Assembly (NCBI GenBank): GCA_038502055.1
Contig: JAXRKN010000039.1
Location: 3,410,001 to 3,474,000, forward strand
Direction of reading: 5' to 3'
Origin: Tanytarsus gracilentus
Lineage: Eukaryota; Arthropoda; Insecta; Diptera; Chironomidae
Length of the DNA: 64,000 nucleotides
A model generated the notes under the pieces. It searched no databases, had not been told where the DNA came from, and saw only the letters and a list, made by a program, of their open reading frames with translations. The position numbers and the translations under genes were made by a program. Below, one piece after another: positions 13,989 through 26,768 of this stretch. Position 1 is the first letter of the stretch. Every line of letters starts with the position of its first letter.

Positions 13989-14280
13989 CAACTCCCCTTG
14001 TGGCACAGAAAAGGAAAAATAAAGGAATTTTGATGGAACTTGCATGGAATCTTTCGGAACTTGCATGGAAAAAAATAACTTGACGGAAATTTGAAGGAAT
14101 TTAATGGAACTTGACGGAATTTCAATGGAATTTCTGCGACCACTTTACCGGAAATTTGACGGAATTTGATGGAAAAAAATCCTTCAAAATTATTGGATTT
14201 TTAAGGAAAATTTTGGAATTCATTGGAAAAGTATAGGAAATTTTTTCATTTCTTTTCCACAAATTTTTTAGGAATTTTTC

Positions 14281-14900
14281 GGAAAAAAATATTCCATAAA
14301 ATTCGTCAAATTCCGTTAAGGAAAGTTGTGGAATTTTAAGGAATTTATTTTCCATCAAAATTCCGTCATGTTCCGTTTAGGAAATTTTTTGGAATTTTAA
14401 GGGAATTATTTTCCATAAAATTTCCGTCAAATTCCGTTTAGAAAACATGTGGAATTTTAACGGAATTTATTTTCCATAAAATTCCGTATGTTCCGTTTAG
14501 GAACAATGTGGAATTTTAACGGAATTTATTTCCATCAAAATTCCGTCATTTTCCGTTTCGGGAAAAGTTGTGGAATTTTAACGGAATTTATTTTCCATCA
14601 AAATTCCGTCATGTTCGTTTAGGAAAAATGTGGAATTTTAAGGAATTTATTTTCCATCAAAATTCCATCATGTTCCGTTTAGGAAAAATGTGGAATTTTA
14701 AGGAATTTATTTCCATCAAAATTCGTCATGTTCGTTAAGAAAAGTTGTGGAATTTTAAGGAATTTATTTTCCATCAAAATTCCGTATGTTCGTTTAGGAA
14801 AGTTGTGGAATTTTAACGGAATTTATTTTCCATTAAATTTCGTAATTTCCGTTTAGGAAACAGTTGGAATTTTCAAGGAATTTATTTTCAAAAAATTCTT
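14281..14900. repeat. About 60-bp tandem array, roughly ten degenerate copies
   Basis: The unit has the form 'ggaattttaaggaatttat', then 'tttccatcaaaattccgtca', then 'tgttccgtttaggaaaaatg', with single-base indels between copies. The words GGAATTT and AAATTCC alternate, so each unit is itself partly palindromic. The array lies in the centre of the foldback element. Open frames across it are repeat artefacts. Confidence 0.85.
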
Positions 14901-14963
14901 TAAATTTCCAACGGAATTTTTTTTGTTTAGGATTCATTGGAAATTTTTGCTTAAATATTTAGG

Positions 14964-15015
14964 AATGGTAAAGGGCGCACGTGATAAGGGTCCTCGGTTC
15001 GAATCTCGGTGGAGA
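14964..15015 (+). promoter_or_regulatory. Degenerate tRNA-like sequence with Pol III A-box and B-box
   Basis: Box B GGTTCGAATCT (14996-15006) matches the tRNA T-loop consensus GGTTCGANTCC at all but the last position. About 20 bases upstream is TGGTAAAGGGCGC (14966-14978), close to the D-arm/A-box end of a tRNA (TGGTAGAGCGC). The T-arm stem pairs poorly and no acceptor stem is visible, so this is not a working tRNA. It looks like the tRNA-derived head of a decayed SINE, or a captured tRNA fragment, inside the foldback element. Confidence 0.45.
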
Positions 15016-15229
15016 AAAAAGATGTAAGTAAAAAATAAATAATTTCCTATAATTTCAACAGATTTCCAGAACTCAGAATCAGCTATGACAACGACTTCAA
15101 ATGTTACCTCTTAGGCCAGGTAGGATCAGAAGTGGGCCCGAGCTGCGAAGGATCAAATTGTTTTTTTATTGTTTTTGTTTTTTTCATTGTTTTTTTCCAT
15201 TGTTTATGATTTGGAAATGTGTGTTCCGT

Positions 15230-15465
15230 AAGAATTTTGGGTTCATGGAAATTTGATAGATTCATTGAATTTGGGACTAAATTCCGATGGATTCTTCGAA
15301 TTTCCGATGGTTCCTCGAATTTCCATGGTCCTCGAATTTCCGAGGATTTAAATTTCCAATGGATTCCATCGGATTCCTTATGGATTCCATCGGATTTCTT
15401 ATGGAATCCATCGGATTTCCAATGGATTCCATCGAATTCCGTTTTATTTCCAATAAAATTCCCAT
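15230..15465. repeat. Short-unit array of GGATTCCATCGGATTTC type
   Basis: Tandem variations on 'atggattccatcggatttc' with periods near 15-30 bp. They form the right inner arm of the foldback element. The words are complementary to the GGAATTT-rich left arm. The open frames on both strands here (up to 163 residues) are made of the repeat and are not genes. Confidence 0.75.
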
Positions 15466-15626
15466 GTACGTAAATATTTACGTACGTTTTTTCATTTCCG
15501 ATGGAAATTTTGATGGAAGAATTGTACCATTTTGCCCCTTTTTCCGACGGAATTTTTCCGTCAAGTTCCACCAAAATTCCAGTAAAGTTCCTACATTTTT
15601 CCTTTTCTGTGCTACAAGGATCAACT

Positions 15627-18600
15627 TACAACTTTTTTTTGTTTCATTCACTCACAACAAAAATCATTCCATCTTCATCTCTTCTCTTTGTCTCGAGCAC
15701 CGAAAGAAAAAATATTGCGAGAGATTAACTTTTTGGCTTACGGGTGAATCGTGCGGTGCCAATGATACGAATGGTTGATGGTCTTCGAGTGATGTGTGAG
15801 AGGAAATTTTTCATGTCGAACTTTTTTTTTTTGCTTGGTCATTTTTGCATAAAAAATTATCAAAAGGTTAGTCGAGGGTTGCCACGTGTTTTCATCTATC
15901 TAACCTTAAAGTTATGTAATGGATATTTTAAAGCATAAAAGTTTTTCCGGAATAAGTTTGGATTTAAAAAATCATCTACTATTAGTTCCACGTGATTTCA
16001 CTTTATGTAAGCTTCACCTGGAATTCTGAGGAATTTAATGCCATGTGTTGATTTTACTTCCTCAATGCTTTGCAAAATGTGTATTTTAAAATAAAGAAAC
16101 CCTTCAAGAGAAATTTAAATCAAAATGAAGGTAAATTCTGTTTCATTTAATTAATCCTTTGTGAAACTCTTAAACCAATAAAATCAATTACTAAGAATAC
16201 TGTTCAAGTTGACAGAGGGTGCGTTACTTATGCATAAAAATATTTTTAAAATTAATTAAATTGTGAAAAATAACCTACAAAAGTCGTGCAACAGTTTTTT
16301 ATATCTCTACTATTGTTTTCACTCCCGCACGACCACATCACCACTTATGTCATGTTACGTGTTGCCGTCATAGATTTAAATCTTGATGGAACCAACTGCG
16401 ATCAATCATCAAAGACAAATTTCTCATTATATTTATGCGGAACGTGGAAATGATAAATTTAGTGAAAAAGTAAATCTGAAATGAGGCGTAAAAGAGAGAA
16501 ACTTTGCTTAACTCTCAGAAAGGGTTGAAAGAAATAAATTTCAGCGAAAAACTTGTTAAACTTTTTCGTTATGTTCGTCGTTGAGCATAATGAAGAATCG
16601 TTCAGTGTTTTAATGGCATTTCATGTAACAATTTTACACTCGACGCTCGCCTCCCAATAAATAACCATAGCTCAACTGATGAATACATACAATGAGTTTA
16701 TTTTAAAAGGCAATTCAGAGTAAATTTGTACAATTTTCACATCTGCTAAAAGTTTTTGATGAAGCTCGTTAGAATGATTTATTTCATTTGCTTTTAAAAT
16801 TGTTATTTTTTTGTTGTTCAATGTAAATTTTTTTTGAGGGTAAATTTATTAAATTGTTCAAGTTTATTGCGCGTGAAATTAAGTTCATGAGATTTAATTA
16901 AATTAATTAATTTAACTACAAGGCAAGGACCAAAATCAGATGAAAGATAAGCCAAGATCAAAATTTAAACCGAGATCAAAATTGTGAAAGCTCCAACGAA
17001 AAATATTTCTTGTTATATTTACCAAAGAAAACTTTCTTTAACTCTAAATTCTAAACTTTCTAACATCAAAGTAAAAAGTTTTCTAACTCTTCATTCATGA
17101 AATATTTCTAACCTCAAATTTACAAAATATCTCGAAAAAGCCGCAAAAAAAATCTCAGCTTTATTAAAGTCAAAAACTTATGAAAATTTATTCATCAAGT
17201 GGAAATGGATAAAAATAAATCGATAAAAAAGATCTCAAGAAAGGATTTATAAGCCGATTTTTCTTCATAAGCGCACAGACAAGCTTGAAGAATTGAATGT
17301 TAATTGTGTCGCATTTATTCCCCATATATCACGTCATTTATGCGAGTTAATCATCCAAAATTACACCTAATTTACTGCCTTGAGACTCTCTTGAGAATTA
17401 ATTGAAAGGATGCTGCCGATGACATCACCTAACTAATTGCCCTCCATTTAGTCTTTAATCATCTTAAGTGTCTTACACAAGAAAAGGAAGACAAACTTTT
17501 AAGCGGAATTAAAATTTGCGGGTTGCTTTTCGACTGTGACGCAATCAGCGCAAAATTAGTTAAAAAGATAATTGTTGCAATTAAATTGCCTTGTGTGAAG
17601 TTTCCATAGAGACCGACCTGATTTTTTGCGGCTCTTTCCTGTGCACACAATAACAACCCAACCACCTCTATCCGACATCCACACGACAATCCAATAAAGG
17701 GTAATTTGAGTCTTCACTCACTCGAGGCGAGAGATGAAACATTTTGAGAGGAAATTTATTTAAATTTTTTGAATTAATTAATTTAAATCTTTTGGTTTTA
17801 AAAAAATAAATTTTAAAAATTCGTCTCGAAAATTTCCCTCAGGGACAATCAGTAATTTGCATTCACTCTAAATTGCATATTCCGATAAACGATTTTTCCC
17901 ACAAGCGAAACGAAGCAGAATTTAATCATGCAAATGTGGAAGTTTTCTTTATTCCCCACAACTTTTTCCATAAACTTTCCACTTCACCACCTCACTGAGC
18001 TTTTCTGCTTTAATTACTTTCAACTCACTTTTTTTTGTATACAAATGAACTTCAAATAGAGAAAAATCAATAAAACTCTCTCCATTCACTATCTGCCTAG
18101 TGACACATAAATTTATTTTCAACCACATGAAAAGGACATAGAAAATGCTTTTTATTTTTTTCATTGACATGGTAATCAATCAATTGACGAAAAACACCAC
18201 CGGCACATAAAAAAATGAGGTGTGTCGATAGGAAACTTCAGAATTGTTCATGCATTGATTTTTTTTTGAGGCTTCGAACTATTTGAAATTTGAGATGATT
18301 GACATTTTTTCACGACCGGATGGACATGTCAACCTAATTTGATTGTTGTTCGTTTTTTTTCGCGATGGTTCTTAAAAAAATATTTTGTGGCTTCCGAATT
18401 AGGAGGTAAAAAGTTTTTTGTTCTTCAGTTTAAATCTTTTCTGTCCAATTTAACACCAAATATATATTTTTTCTCTCATGTTCAGGGATTTTTCAACTCT
18501 AAAGCCCTTTCTGAAGCTTTTTATTCCAGAAGAGCTGTCTCAAGTACCATGAAGTACTTTTGTATTCAACTTTTTTACTTCCACATTTCGTACACAAATC

Positions 18601-21600
18601 CACTTTTGTTTGGAGCATCCATGAACGAATTTTCCATAGAGTTTTTAAAGAGTAATTATGGAGAGAGATTATGTACTGGTCCTGTTGAAGAAGGACTTAA
18701 TGGGCGTTTTTCCATGAACTTATGAATAATTAACTTTCAGTTTAAAAAAAATTTACAACTTTTTTAATTTTTCCAAAACTTTTTCATATTTAATTTGAAA
18801 TTTTTTGTGTGAAATATTTTTTAAAAAAATACTTAAATTTCAAAGATAATATTTATTTTCCTAAAAGTCAAGTCATCCTTCACAAACATCTTAACCTACA
18901 AAAGCATAAATTGCTATACTTTTTTCCCAGAAGGTCCAAACCGGTGTGAATTACAGACATTTTGAATAATTTTCACTTTATGTCATGATTTTTATGCGTA
19001 CATGAACATAAAAGGTATTCGCTGGCTCGTGAAAATGAGGTTGAGTGAAAGGCAGAAAATGCCATCAAGAAAAAAGAGGAAAATTAATTAATTTAATTCG
19101 CTGCCCTTAGGACAGGTTGCAGAAAGGAAGAAAAGAGATGAATTAATTTTTGGTTTTTTGGTCTTGAAATGTAATTTTTGTGCTGTTAATTAATTTTCAC
19201 GAAAAAAATTGCAAAAACTCATCGCTGTTAATTTTAATCCGATATTTTTGATTTTAATTTTTCTTACATCAAATGCATCGGATTCAAAAAGGTTCAACTC
19301 ACCCCTAAAATTCCCATAATTTCAATTCCACCTCAATTACAACCCAATTCAATCTTAATTGATTATTTAAGCTCACTTATTGACCAAAACTCCGTTGTCA
19401 GACCCGAGAAGCCATTACAGATTTTTTTCCATCTCTCGATTTGCGTATCTTTTAAATTGACAAGAAAATCCTTCGGTACACACGTAACTTTACACAATGT
19501 GCTTTAAAATCCCTTCTCACAATTTTTTTTATTCATTTCTTTTCCACTTTCGTACGCTTAAGCTCTTTCTTCCCACAAATTTTTTTCAGTAGGAAATATA
19601 ATTGATAAATATTAAAGCTTTTTTATTTTTCACCGCATATACACACGGATGATGTTGAAGCCCCACATTTTGACGACGTTGTCGATTATGCATGAAGGAG
19701 GAAAGAATGAGGGTAGATGGGTAGATGAAAGGTGAGGTTTATGCATGTTTGGTTATCACGTCACAGATATTTTAAATTTTTACATTTTGGAAATTTATTT
19801 AAAAAAAGTTTTAATTTGTTTTTCAAAAAAAAATTGAAATTTAAAAAATTTTAAAAATTTCTGTTGAAAATTTAATAAATTTCAAAAATTTCAGTTAAAA
19901 ATTTTGATAATTTTTCAAAAAATTCTAAAGCTTAAAATATTTCCAAAAATTATCATCATGATTCACTTTAATAAAAAACGAAAATAAATTTACTTTATCA
20001 ATATTTTTTTCTCTCCACAGACACTTTCAAAGGTCCACACGGAAAAAAATTCTTTTTGTTCAATTTTCTTTCGCGAAAGGAAAATTTTTCTCAGACGATT
20101 ATTTTTAAACACGCGACTCGCGAATGATTTCAGAAAATCCAAATAGTTTTTAATATAATCCAAAGGTTATATCCTAAAGTATGTCACACTTTAACACACA
20201 CACAAAAATTAGTTTTTTTAAATTTCCTCAAACCGAATTTTTAATTATTTTTTTCTTCTCTCTTTGAGAATTTTTCACGCGATATCTTTTGAGGCGACCA
20301 GCAGCACTTCAACTCGACGACTGACTGGAAGTGTAGTGAGTGAAATGAAAAAGCTTCTTTGTTTGAGGAGAAATTCGAATGGAAATCCTTTCGTCCTTTT
20401 CTCTTCCTTCAATGAGCATGCGTGAGTGTATAACAACATTGCTTTCACAGGGTGACTTTGATTGTAAACAAAAATCGAAGCTTTCTATTTATTGTTTGAG
20501 TGTCTTTCTCTCTACACTGTGTGTACTGAACTTTTTTTCGTTAGCGAAGAGTTATTAATTAATTTTTTGCTGCTGCTTTGTACATGAACATTAAGATGCA
20601 ATTTCATCCGAGATTAATCTCATGAATTATTTTGTGGAATCTTTTTTTTGCGAGCATATCGTGGTGTGAAAATTGTGTAGATTAAAATAAAGGAAAATTT
20701 TAGTTATGGAGTGAATTTGATGTTGCAGCGTTGAAAAAAGTTTTGATACAAATTTTTCCTAGTTTTATTAGAAATGTGTGAAGTCATTTTTTTTGGAAAG
20801 TTAAAAATTTAAAAAAACTTAAATTTTTTAATTCTATAGAAAAATCCTTAAATTTTTTTAATTTCTTGAAAAAAGTCATAATTTGTACGCTGTTCTTGGC
20901 AACAATTTACATCCCTGCATCATTCAACAGGATAATTTAATCTCCACATTTAGAAGACTTGGTCATTCGCTCCTCGCTTCGTACAATTTTCGATTAAATT
21001 TCATGTTCGAGGAATTCCCTAAAATATTCATCAAGTTGTTGTGAGCGCACGAGTCGAAGCGCACAAAGAAAGTGAAAAGGTTCAAAGTCCACGTGGAAAA
21101 GAAAAAGGTAAAAAAATAATAAAAGTAGAATATTTTTTTTATTGTTACTCATTTTTGGGTTGTTTTCTTTTTTGTTTAAAATTAAGGTGGAAACTCGTAA
21201 AATCTAATGCCTTCATTTTTTTTGAGGTTTCCTACGAAAGATTTTTTTTATGTTTACGTGTATGGGAAAATTAAAAGAAATTGCGTTGTTTTTTATTCAC
21301 TTGACTTTCATGGTTGTAAGAGAGAAAGGAAGCAAAAAGTCGATAAGAGTAAAAAATCAATTCAAATTCATTCAGGAAAACGAGAATGCCTTTAACCGAG
21401 AGGAAATGTGATAAGGAAAAATTTGTGTGTAAAATAAAATGTGAACAAAATTGTTTGGTCTTGAAACAGTGAAACCTAACAAGTTTGAAGGGAGTTGATA
21501 AGAAAATAGTAATTTTAGGCATTTCAATTAAAAACTAACAGAAGAAATTTTTTTAAATTAATTAAAATTAGATATTTTGTGTTTCTTCGACCATAAGTTA

Positions 21601-24351
21601 TGCTTCATAAAATCTAATAATTTTTATAAACAGCATGCAACCCTTTAAATTAATTAACACAAAAATAAAATTTCCAAAAATAAAATGCCGCACGTCACGT
21701 AGTCAATTCATTTCCTTAAGAGAAAAAAAATCTACTTTTGACTCGCATACAATAAAAATGTCATGTTTGGGATAATTTTAGAGATGCATTTTTGAGGGCT
21801 CGTCTATTTCTCAGAGAATGCTCACATAATATTTATAAAGTTATCTTTAGCCTGCTGAAAATCACCAACACAACTTAAATTTTCTCTCTAATTCTTCACG
21901 TTTTTTCTTTTTCTCTCTCATTCGTGTTTTTATGCCTGCGACTTGTTTACAACCATGCGATGATATATAGAAATTCATTCATATGCCAGCATTATTTTTC
22001 TAAAATTGATCGTGTAGAGTTTATCGTGACTCTTTCTCTCGAGATTTGAGTGACATTGACCTAATTTTGTGTTGAAATTTTAGAATAAGTTATCAAAAAA
22101 TTAGAATTATAGTTTTAATACCTAGAAAAAGTTTTTATCAGTAAGTGAATGGATTTATTTTACAATCACAAATGAACGAAAATGTTTTAAATTACTACAA
22201 AAAAAATGTTTGAGAGCGAGTTTAGTCGTTCGGTGAATTTCGAGTTTTAAGCATCGGAAAATAATTTAAATTTTGAAAATAAATTTAAAAATATTTAAAA
22301 ATAATTTTGATTTTTTGAATAAATTTAAAAATTCGAAATTTCTTAAGAAATCTAAGAAATTGATTTAAAAGTAAAAACCATTTTAAATCGCGTGCATACA
22401 ATTTTTTTATTGCATCTTCTATCTCCACTCGAGTCCAAAGGTAACAATTTGCGATACAGGTTGAATAAAAATATAATTCAAACATGAAATGAATAAAAAT
22501 TTTAATGAGTGCAAAATAAGTGAGGAAATGCATTGTGAGAAAAATATTTTATCTTTCTGTAAATTAATATTAAAATTCTGAAAACCAGGGGCAGAAAACT
22601 AGCAATGTATCGTTGAATATCCAATGTGAAAATTGCTTCCCTGGTTGAAATTATTTTTATCATATGATGTGAAGTTGATAATTAATCAATTAACGACTGA
22701 AGCACGTATTAAAAAAATATCAATCATTTAAACTCATTGCAAATATTAAAAATTTAAGTCTATGGGAAAAAAATTCGGTAGTAAAATTCTCTAAAAAGAT
22801 ATTTTTTCAAAATAGTTCATAATTTACTTTTTATTAGCAAAATTAAAGAATAAATTATAATTTGTTTAACATTTCCAAAAAACATATCCAAGGTTGATGT
22901 CTGTCAACTTATATCTTATTAATTTCCCTGGTACGAGTTGCGTGTCTACTTTAATCTCACGACTTTAATTATTAATTCCAAAGTCCAAAAATATTATCTC
23001 TCGTGCTCTCGCTAAATTTTCTTCGGTGGGTGTTAAATAGTCACAATACGAAGCGATTACGACGCTAAAAAGTTGTTGATATGAAATTTGGATTAATTTA
23101 ATCAATTGACGCGGATTTTGATAACAAAAATACAAACAAAAAATAATTTTTGATAAAATAATAATGAATTTAAAATTGGGAGTGTTGAACTCGAAAAACA
23201 AACAGAGAAAAAGTCAAAATTTCGATAAAAATTCAAGAGCACACTTGACTTTGTTTTCAATTGAGCTCTAAAATTTAATCGAAATATTTTAAATTTTTAG
23301 ATAATTTTTTCAACGATTCGAAAAATTAGAATTCCCACAAAAATGGGTCACAAAATTGTTGACATTTCAGTTCATTTGTAAATAAAAAAGTTCTCAATAT
23401 CAGTAACACCAAATATACTCACTCTTGTGTACATACACAAACATTTCCGATATGCGGGATACAAAAAACTCTCAGCATATATTTTGAGATGTGCGTAAAG
23501 ATAAATTTAGACTTTTCACGATTTTTATGCTTGCATGCTCCCGAGTGACGATCAACCGAATTGTTTTTGAATGGATAAACGACAATTTACAAGTTGTCGA
23601 AGGTCGTTTGTGATGTTTGTTGGGGTTTCCTCGATGTTTTTTCTGTTTATTTTTAAAAAAATGTAACAACTTCAAAAAGTTTAAACCCATTTTCCAAGAA
23701 TTTTTCTTCGTCGCGTCGCTCAAAATTCAGACACGCGTAAAACGTTAAAGGTCACAGAGTCAAATTTACAATCCATAGTGTTACTGAATAATTGATGCGA
23801 TAAGTCCTTTTGCATATCAATTTTCTCGCGCGTTGACATTGTCCTCGGGATAAAATTTATTACTTAAAATACTGAAAGGTAATGTTCTCAGATGTCACAA
23901 TTTTTATGCTGAAAAATTAATAAAAATTACCATAATGATAAGGCTTTTATATGAGAAAATATTAAGGTGGATTTTTCAGTCAATAGAGAGATAATAAACT
24001 TTCGCGATGATCCAACTTAGTCATGAATTTGCTCGCCTGATGATTTGCGATTTAATTAACTTTTTATTGAAAAATATTTTGCAAATTTCTTAAAAAATTC
24101 TCTAAAGTTTAAATCCATTGGCCAAAAACTCGTTAAATATTTTACACAGCTTAACGATTTTTTTGCTGAAATTTTATGCAAATTTTATTTATTTTTACCT
24201 CTTCTTTTTACTATAATTCCCTCGACACATTCAATTTGGACTTTGGAACTGCTTTTTCTCTCTCACATTTTCGACAGCAAATTTTCATTTAATTCTTGAC
24301 AAAAAAAATCTTCTCTCGTATCATTTAGGCTTTGATCGTTGACGTGTAAAG
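15627..24351. other. AT-rich stretch without recognised genes
   Basis: The open frames are short and of low complexity. The longest, near 18339-18725, starts at a TTG, has no recognisable domain and lacks convincing splice context. No repeats of note were found. The last few hundred bases hold the promoter and 5' UTR of the acyl-CoA synthetase gene, but I cannot place a TATA box or initiator with confidence. Confidence 0.55.
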
Positions 24352-26645
24352 ATGCTGAGTCGAACTTTGAGGAGTTTAGTTGGGAGGAGTCACATAAAAA
24401 ATTCAGCCAGGACCATTTTAACTTCCAAAGACTCGTTTCAACAACAACCGTTAGCCAGCAATAAAGAAGACATTACAGTTTACTCGCCATATCCATCCAT
24501 TGACTATGCAAATGTCAGCATCGATCAATATGTGTTTGCTGATATCAACAAATGGGAAAGTAAAACTGCGTTGGTGAGTTTTTACTAAAGAAATTAATTT
24601 CAAATTCAAACTCCATCCTTTCATTTATTTTCTAATCTAAATACAATCAAATTTTTGTACACGCAAAAAATCAACAGGTCGATATCGTAACGGGACGTTC
24701 TGTAACTTATGCTCAACTGCGTGATCAAAGTCGAGCGCTTGCGGTGAGATTTCAAAACACGTTCAAGCTCAAATACGGAGACACAATTGCCGTCTGCCTC
24801 CCGAACTCAATTGAATTTCCAATCGCAGTTTTGGGTGCTTTGGAAGCTTCACTCACCGTCACAACTGTTAATCCAATTTACACACCTCGTAGGTTTTTGA
24901 TTTTTTGAAGAGAAATTTGACAAATTAATTTTAAAATTTAGATGAAATTTCACGGCAACTCATCGATAGCGATGCAAAAATAGTTTTTGGACTCTCGATG
25001 ATGAGTCAAATTTTGGAAAAGTCCGTTGAGATGACCGGAAAGCCGATTAAAATTGTTTATGTGAAACAAACGCCAGAAAGTGCCATACCGAGTGGTGGAA
25101 TTGACTTTTTTGAGTTGATTGATGTAAAAGGTAAGAAAATTTAACACAATTTTTTACAAAATTCATAAATGCATTTTTTAACTCATGACAGGATTGGACT
25201 TGAACCGTTTAAAATCTTACGATCGTGATTTGGTTAATGATGTCGCGATTTTACCTTACTCGAGGTAATTTTAATTTATTTTTTCATTTTAATGAATTCT
25301 CAAAAAAATCTTTTATAAATTAGCGGCACTACTGGTCTCAGTAAGGGAGTTCAACTATCACATCGAAACATCGTAACAAACTCTCATATGGTCAATGAAG
25401 AGTTCGACGGAACAGCGATTTCAATTCGAGCCATTGGCAATCATCAAGAAATTTTGCCATGCGTTTTACCTTTCTTTCACATTTACGGTTTCACTGTGTG
25501 TTTAATGTCAAAATTAGCACATGGCGCAAAACTTGTCACGCTTCCTAAATTCACTCCTGAACTATATCTTAATGCTCTCGATAAATATCCGGCATCGGTT
25601 CTCTACCTTGTGCCTCCAATTAGTAAGTTAACAAAAAAAATAGCTAAACTTTTCTGATCAATTTTTTTTATGTTGAAATTTAGGATTTGAACCTTTAATT
25701 TTTTGCAAATTTTATTCTTTCATTTCAAACTTTAAAACATTTCTCAACGAAGTTTAATAATTTTCTCCCCTCAGTAATTTTTCTCACGCACTTCGATAAA
25801 GTCAAGGAAAAGCATGTGGAATCAATTAAATATGTCATGTCAGGTGCAGCACCCATCGGCAAAAGCGATGCTGAGAGATTCATCAAAAAAGCACCTAACG
25901 CGAAATTTTTTCAAGGATATGGATTAACAGAGGTTGCTTTTAATTAAAAAAAATTGATTAAATTTTGATAAATTTTGTTGTATCTAGGCAGCACCTGTTG
26001 TTCTTATGTCCTCGACTAAGTCACAAAATTATGCGTCGGTCGGTCATCCACCGCCCGACACTGAAGCAAAAATTGTGAAGGTTAATGATGAAAGCTTTCA
26101 AGGTGTTGGTCCAAATGAGTCGGGTGAGCTTCTGGTGAGAGGACCTCAAGTCATGTTGGGTTATCACAACAACGAAAAAGCCACGCAAGAAACGATCACA
26201 GCTGACGGATGGCTTCGAACTGGTGACGTCGCACATTATGATGAAAATCAATGTTTTTACATCACAGACAGACTCAAGGAACTGATTAAAGTAAAAGGCT
26301 TCCAGGTCCCGCCAGCAGAGCTCGAGGAAATTCTTCGTAAGAACTGAGATTTTCTAAATTTATCCTTAAATCTAATTAAATTTAAAAACAGGAGATCACC
26401 CAGCAATTGCAGATGCAGCAGTGATTGGAATTCCTGATCGTTGCTCTGGTGAACTTCCACGTGCTTACGTTGTGGCGAAAGATCCAAGTCTAAAAGAGAA
26501 AGATGTTCAAGATTTTGTAGCTGAGAGAGTTGCAGAGTACAAAAGACTTAGCGGAGGAGTTGAATTCGTTCAACAAGTGCCGAAAAATGCAACTGGCAAA
26601 ATCTTAAGAAAAGACTTGAAAGCTGAATATTTGAAAAGTTTATAA
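24352..26645 (+). CDS. Acyl-CoA synthetase, 4-coumarate-CoA-ligase-like, probably mitochondrial
   Basis: Eight exons join in frame: 24352-24573, 24678-24888, 24942-25130, 25192-25264, 25324-25622, 25775-25932, 25988-26336 and 26392-26645, giving 584 residues. Members of this ANL (adenylating) family activate a carboxylic acid with ATP and transfer it to CoA. Motifs seen: SGTTGLSKG (P-loop, about residue 233, split by an intron), GYGLTE (about 380), WLRTGD (about 459), the hinge DRLKELIKVKG, and KNATGKILRK near the C-terminus with the catalytic lysine. The N-terminus (MLSRTLRSLVGRSHIKNSAR) is basic, without acidic residues, like a mitochondrial presequence. Many insect relatives instead end in the peroxisomal signal SKL; this one ends LKSL, which is not canonical. 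The substrate is unknown. The exon 6 donor GTTGCT is weak but keeps frame. Faces the ABC transporter tail to tail. Confidence 0.9.
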
Positions 26646-26708
26646 GATTTTTTTTTTAAATTTAACCGTAAGTGATATTTTTAAAAATTAAACTCTAATT
26701 TTTTGACC

Positions 26709-26721
26709 AATAAATTTTATT
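26709..26721. terminator. Back-to-back poly(A) signals between convergent genes
   Basis: AATAAA at 26709-26714 lies 64 bases after the synthetase stop codon. TTTATT at 26716-26721 is AATAAA on the - strand, 48 bases after the ABC transporter stop. One base separates them, so the two 3' UTRs probably overlap. The whole intergenic gap is only 123 bp. Confidence 0.6.
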
Positions 26722-26768
26722 TGAAAAACAAAAAATTTTCCACTTTTCTATTTTGTCACATTTTAAAA

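Larger units (their letters stand above)
13994..15621. mobile_element. Foldback-type element with terminal inverted repeats and internal tandem arrays
   Basis: The left end (from 13996) and the complement of the right end (ending at 15619) both read CCTTGT.GCACAGAAAAGG followed by AAAAAT. I count 32 identities in the first 36 positions. Beyond that, both arms stay rich in GGAATTT/GGAACTT words in inverted orientation, so the whole element could fold on itself. CAACT lies just outside both ends (13989-13993 and 15622-15626), a candidate 5-bp target duplication. The two bases between it and the repeat differ at the two ends, so this is not certain. There is no transposase, so the element is non-autonomous. 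Foldback/MITE-like DNA transposon is my best call. Confidence 0.6.

Noticed and set aside
14996..15006. A functional tRNA gene
   Set aside because: Only the A- and B-box regions are visible. The T-stem has a mismatch and wobbles, and no acceptor stem or anticodon arm can be folded.
15104..15778. Overlapping open frames of 156 and 163 residues on both strands
   Set aside because: They are translations of the GGATTCC/GGAATTT tandem repeats in the foldback element (peptide repeats such as MDSIGFLMESIGF).
18339..18725. 128-residue frame
   Set aside because: It begins at TTG, is low in charge variety and has no domain, splice context or promoter.
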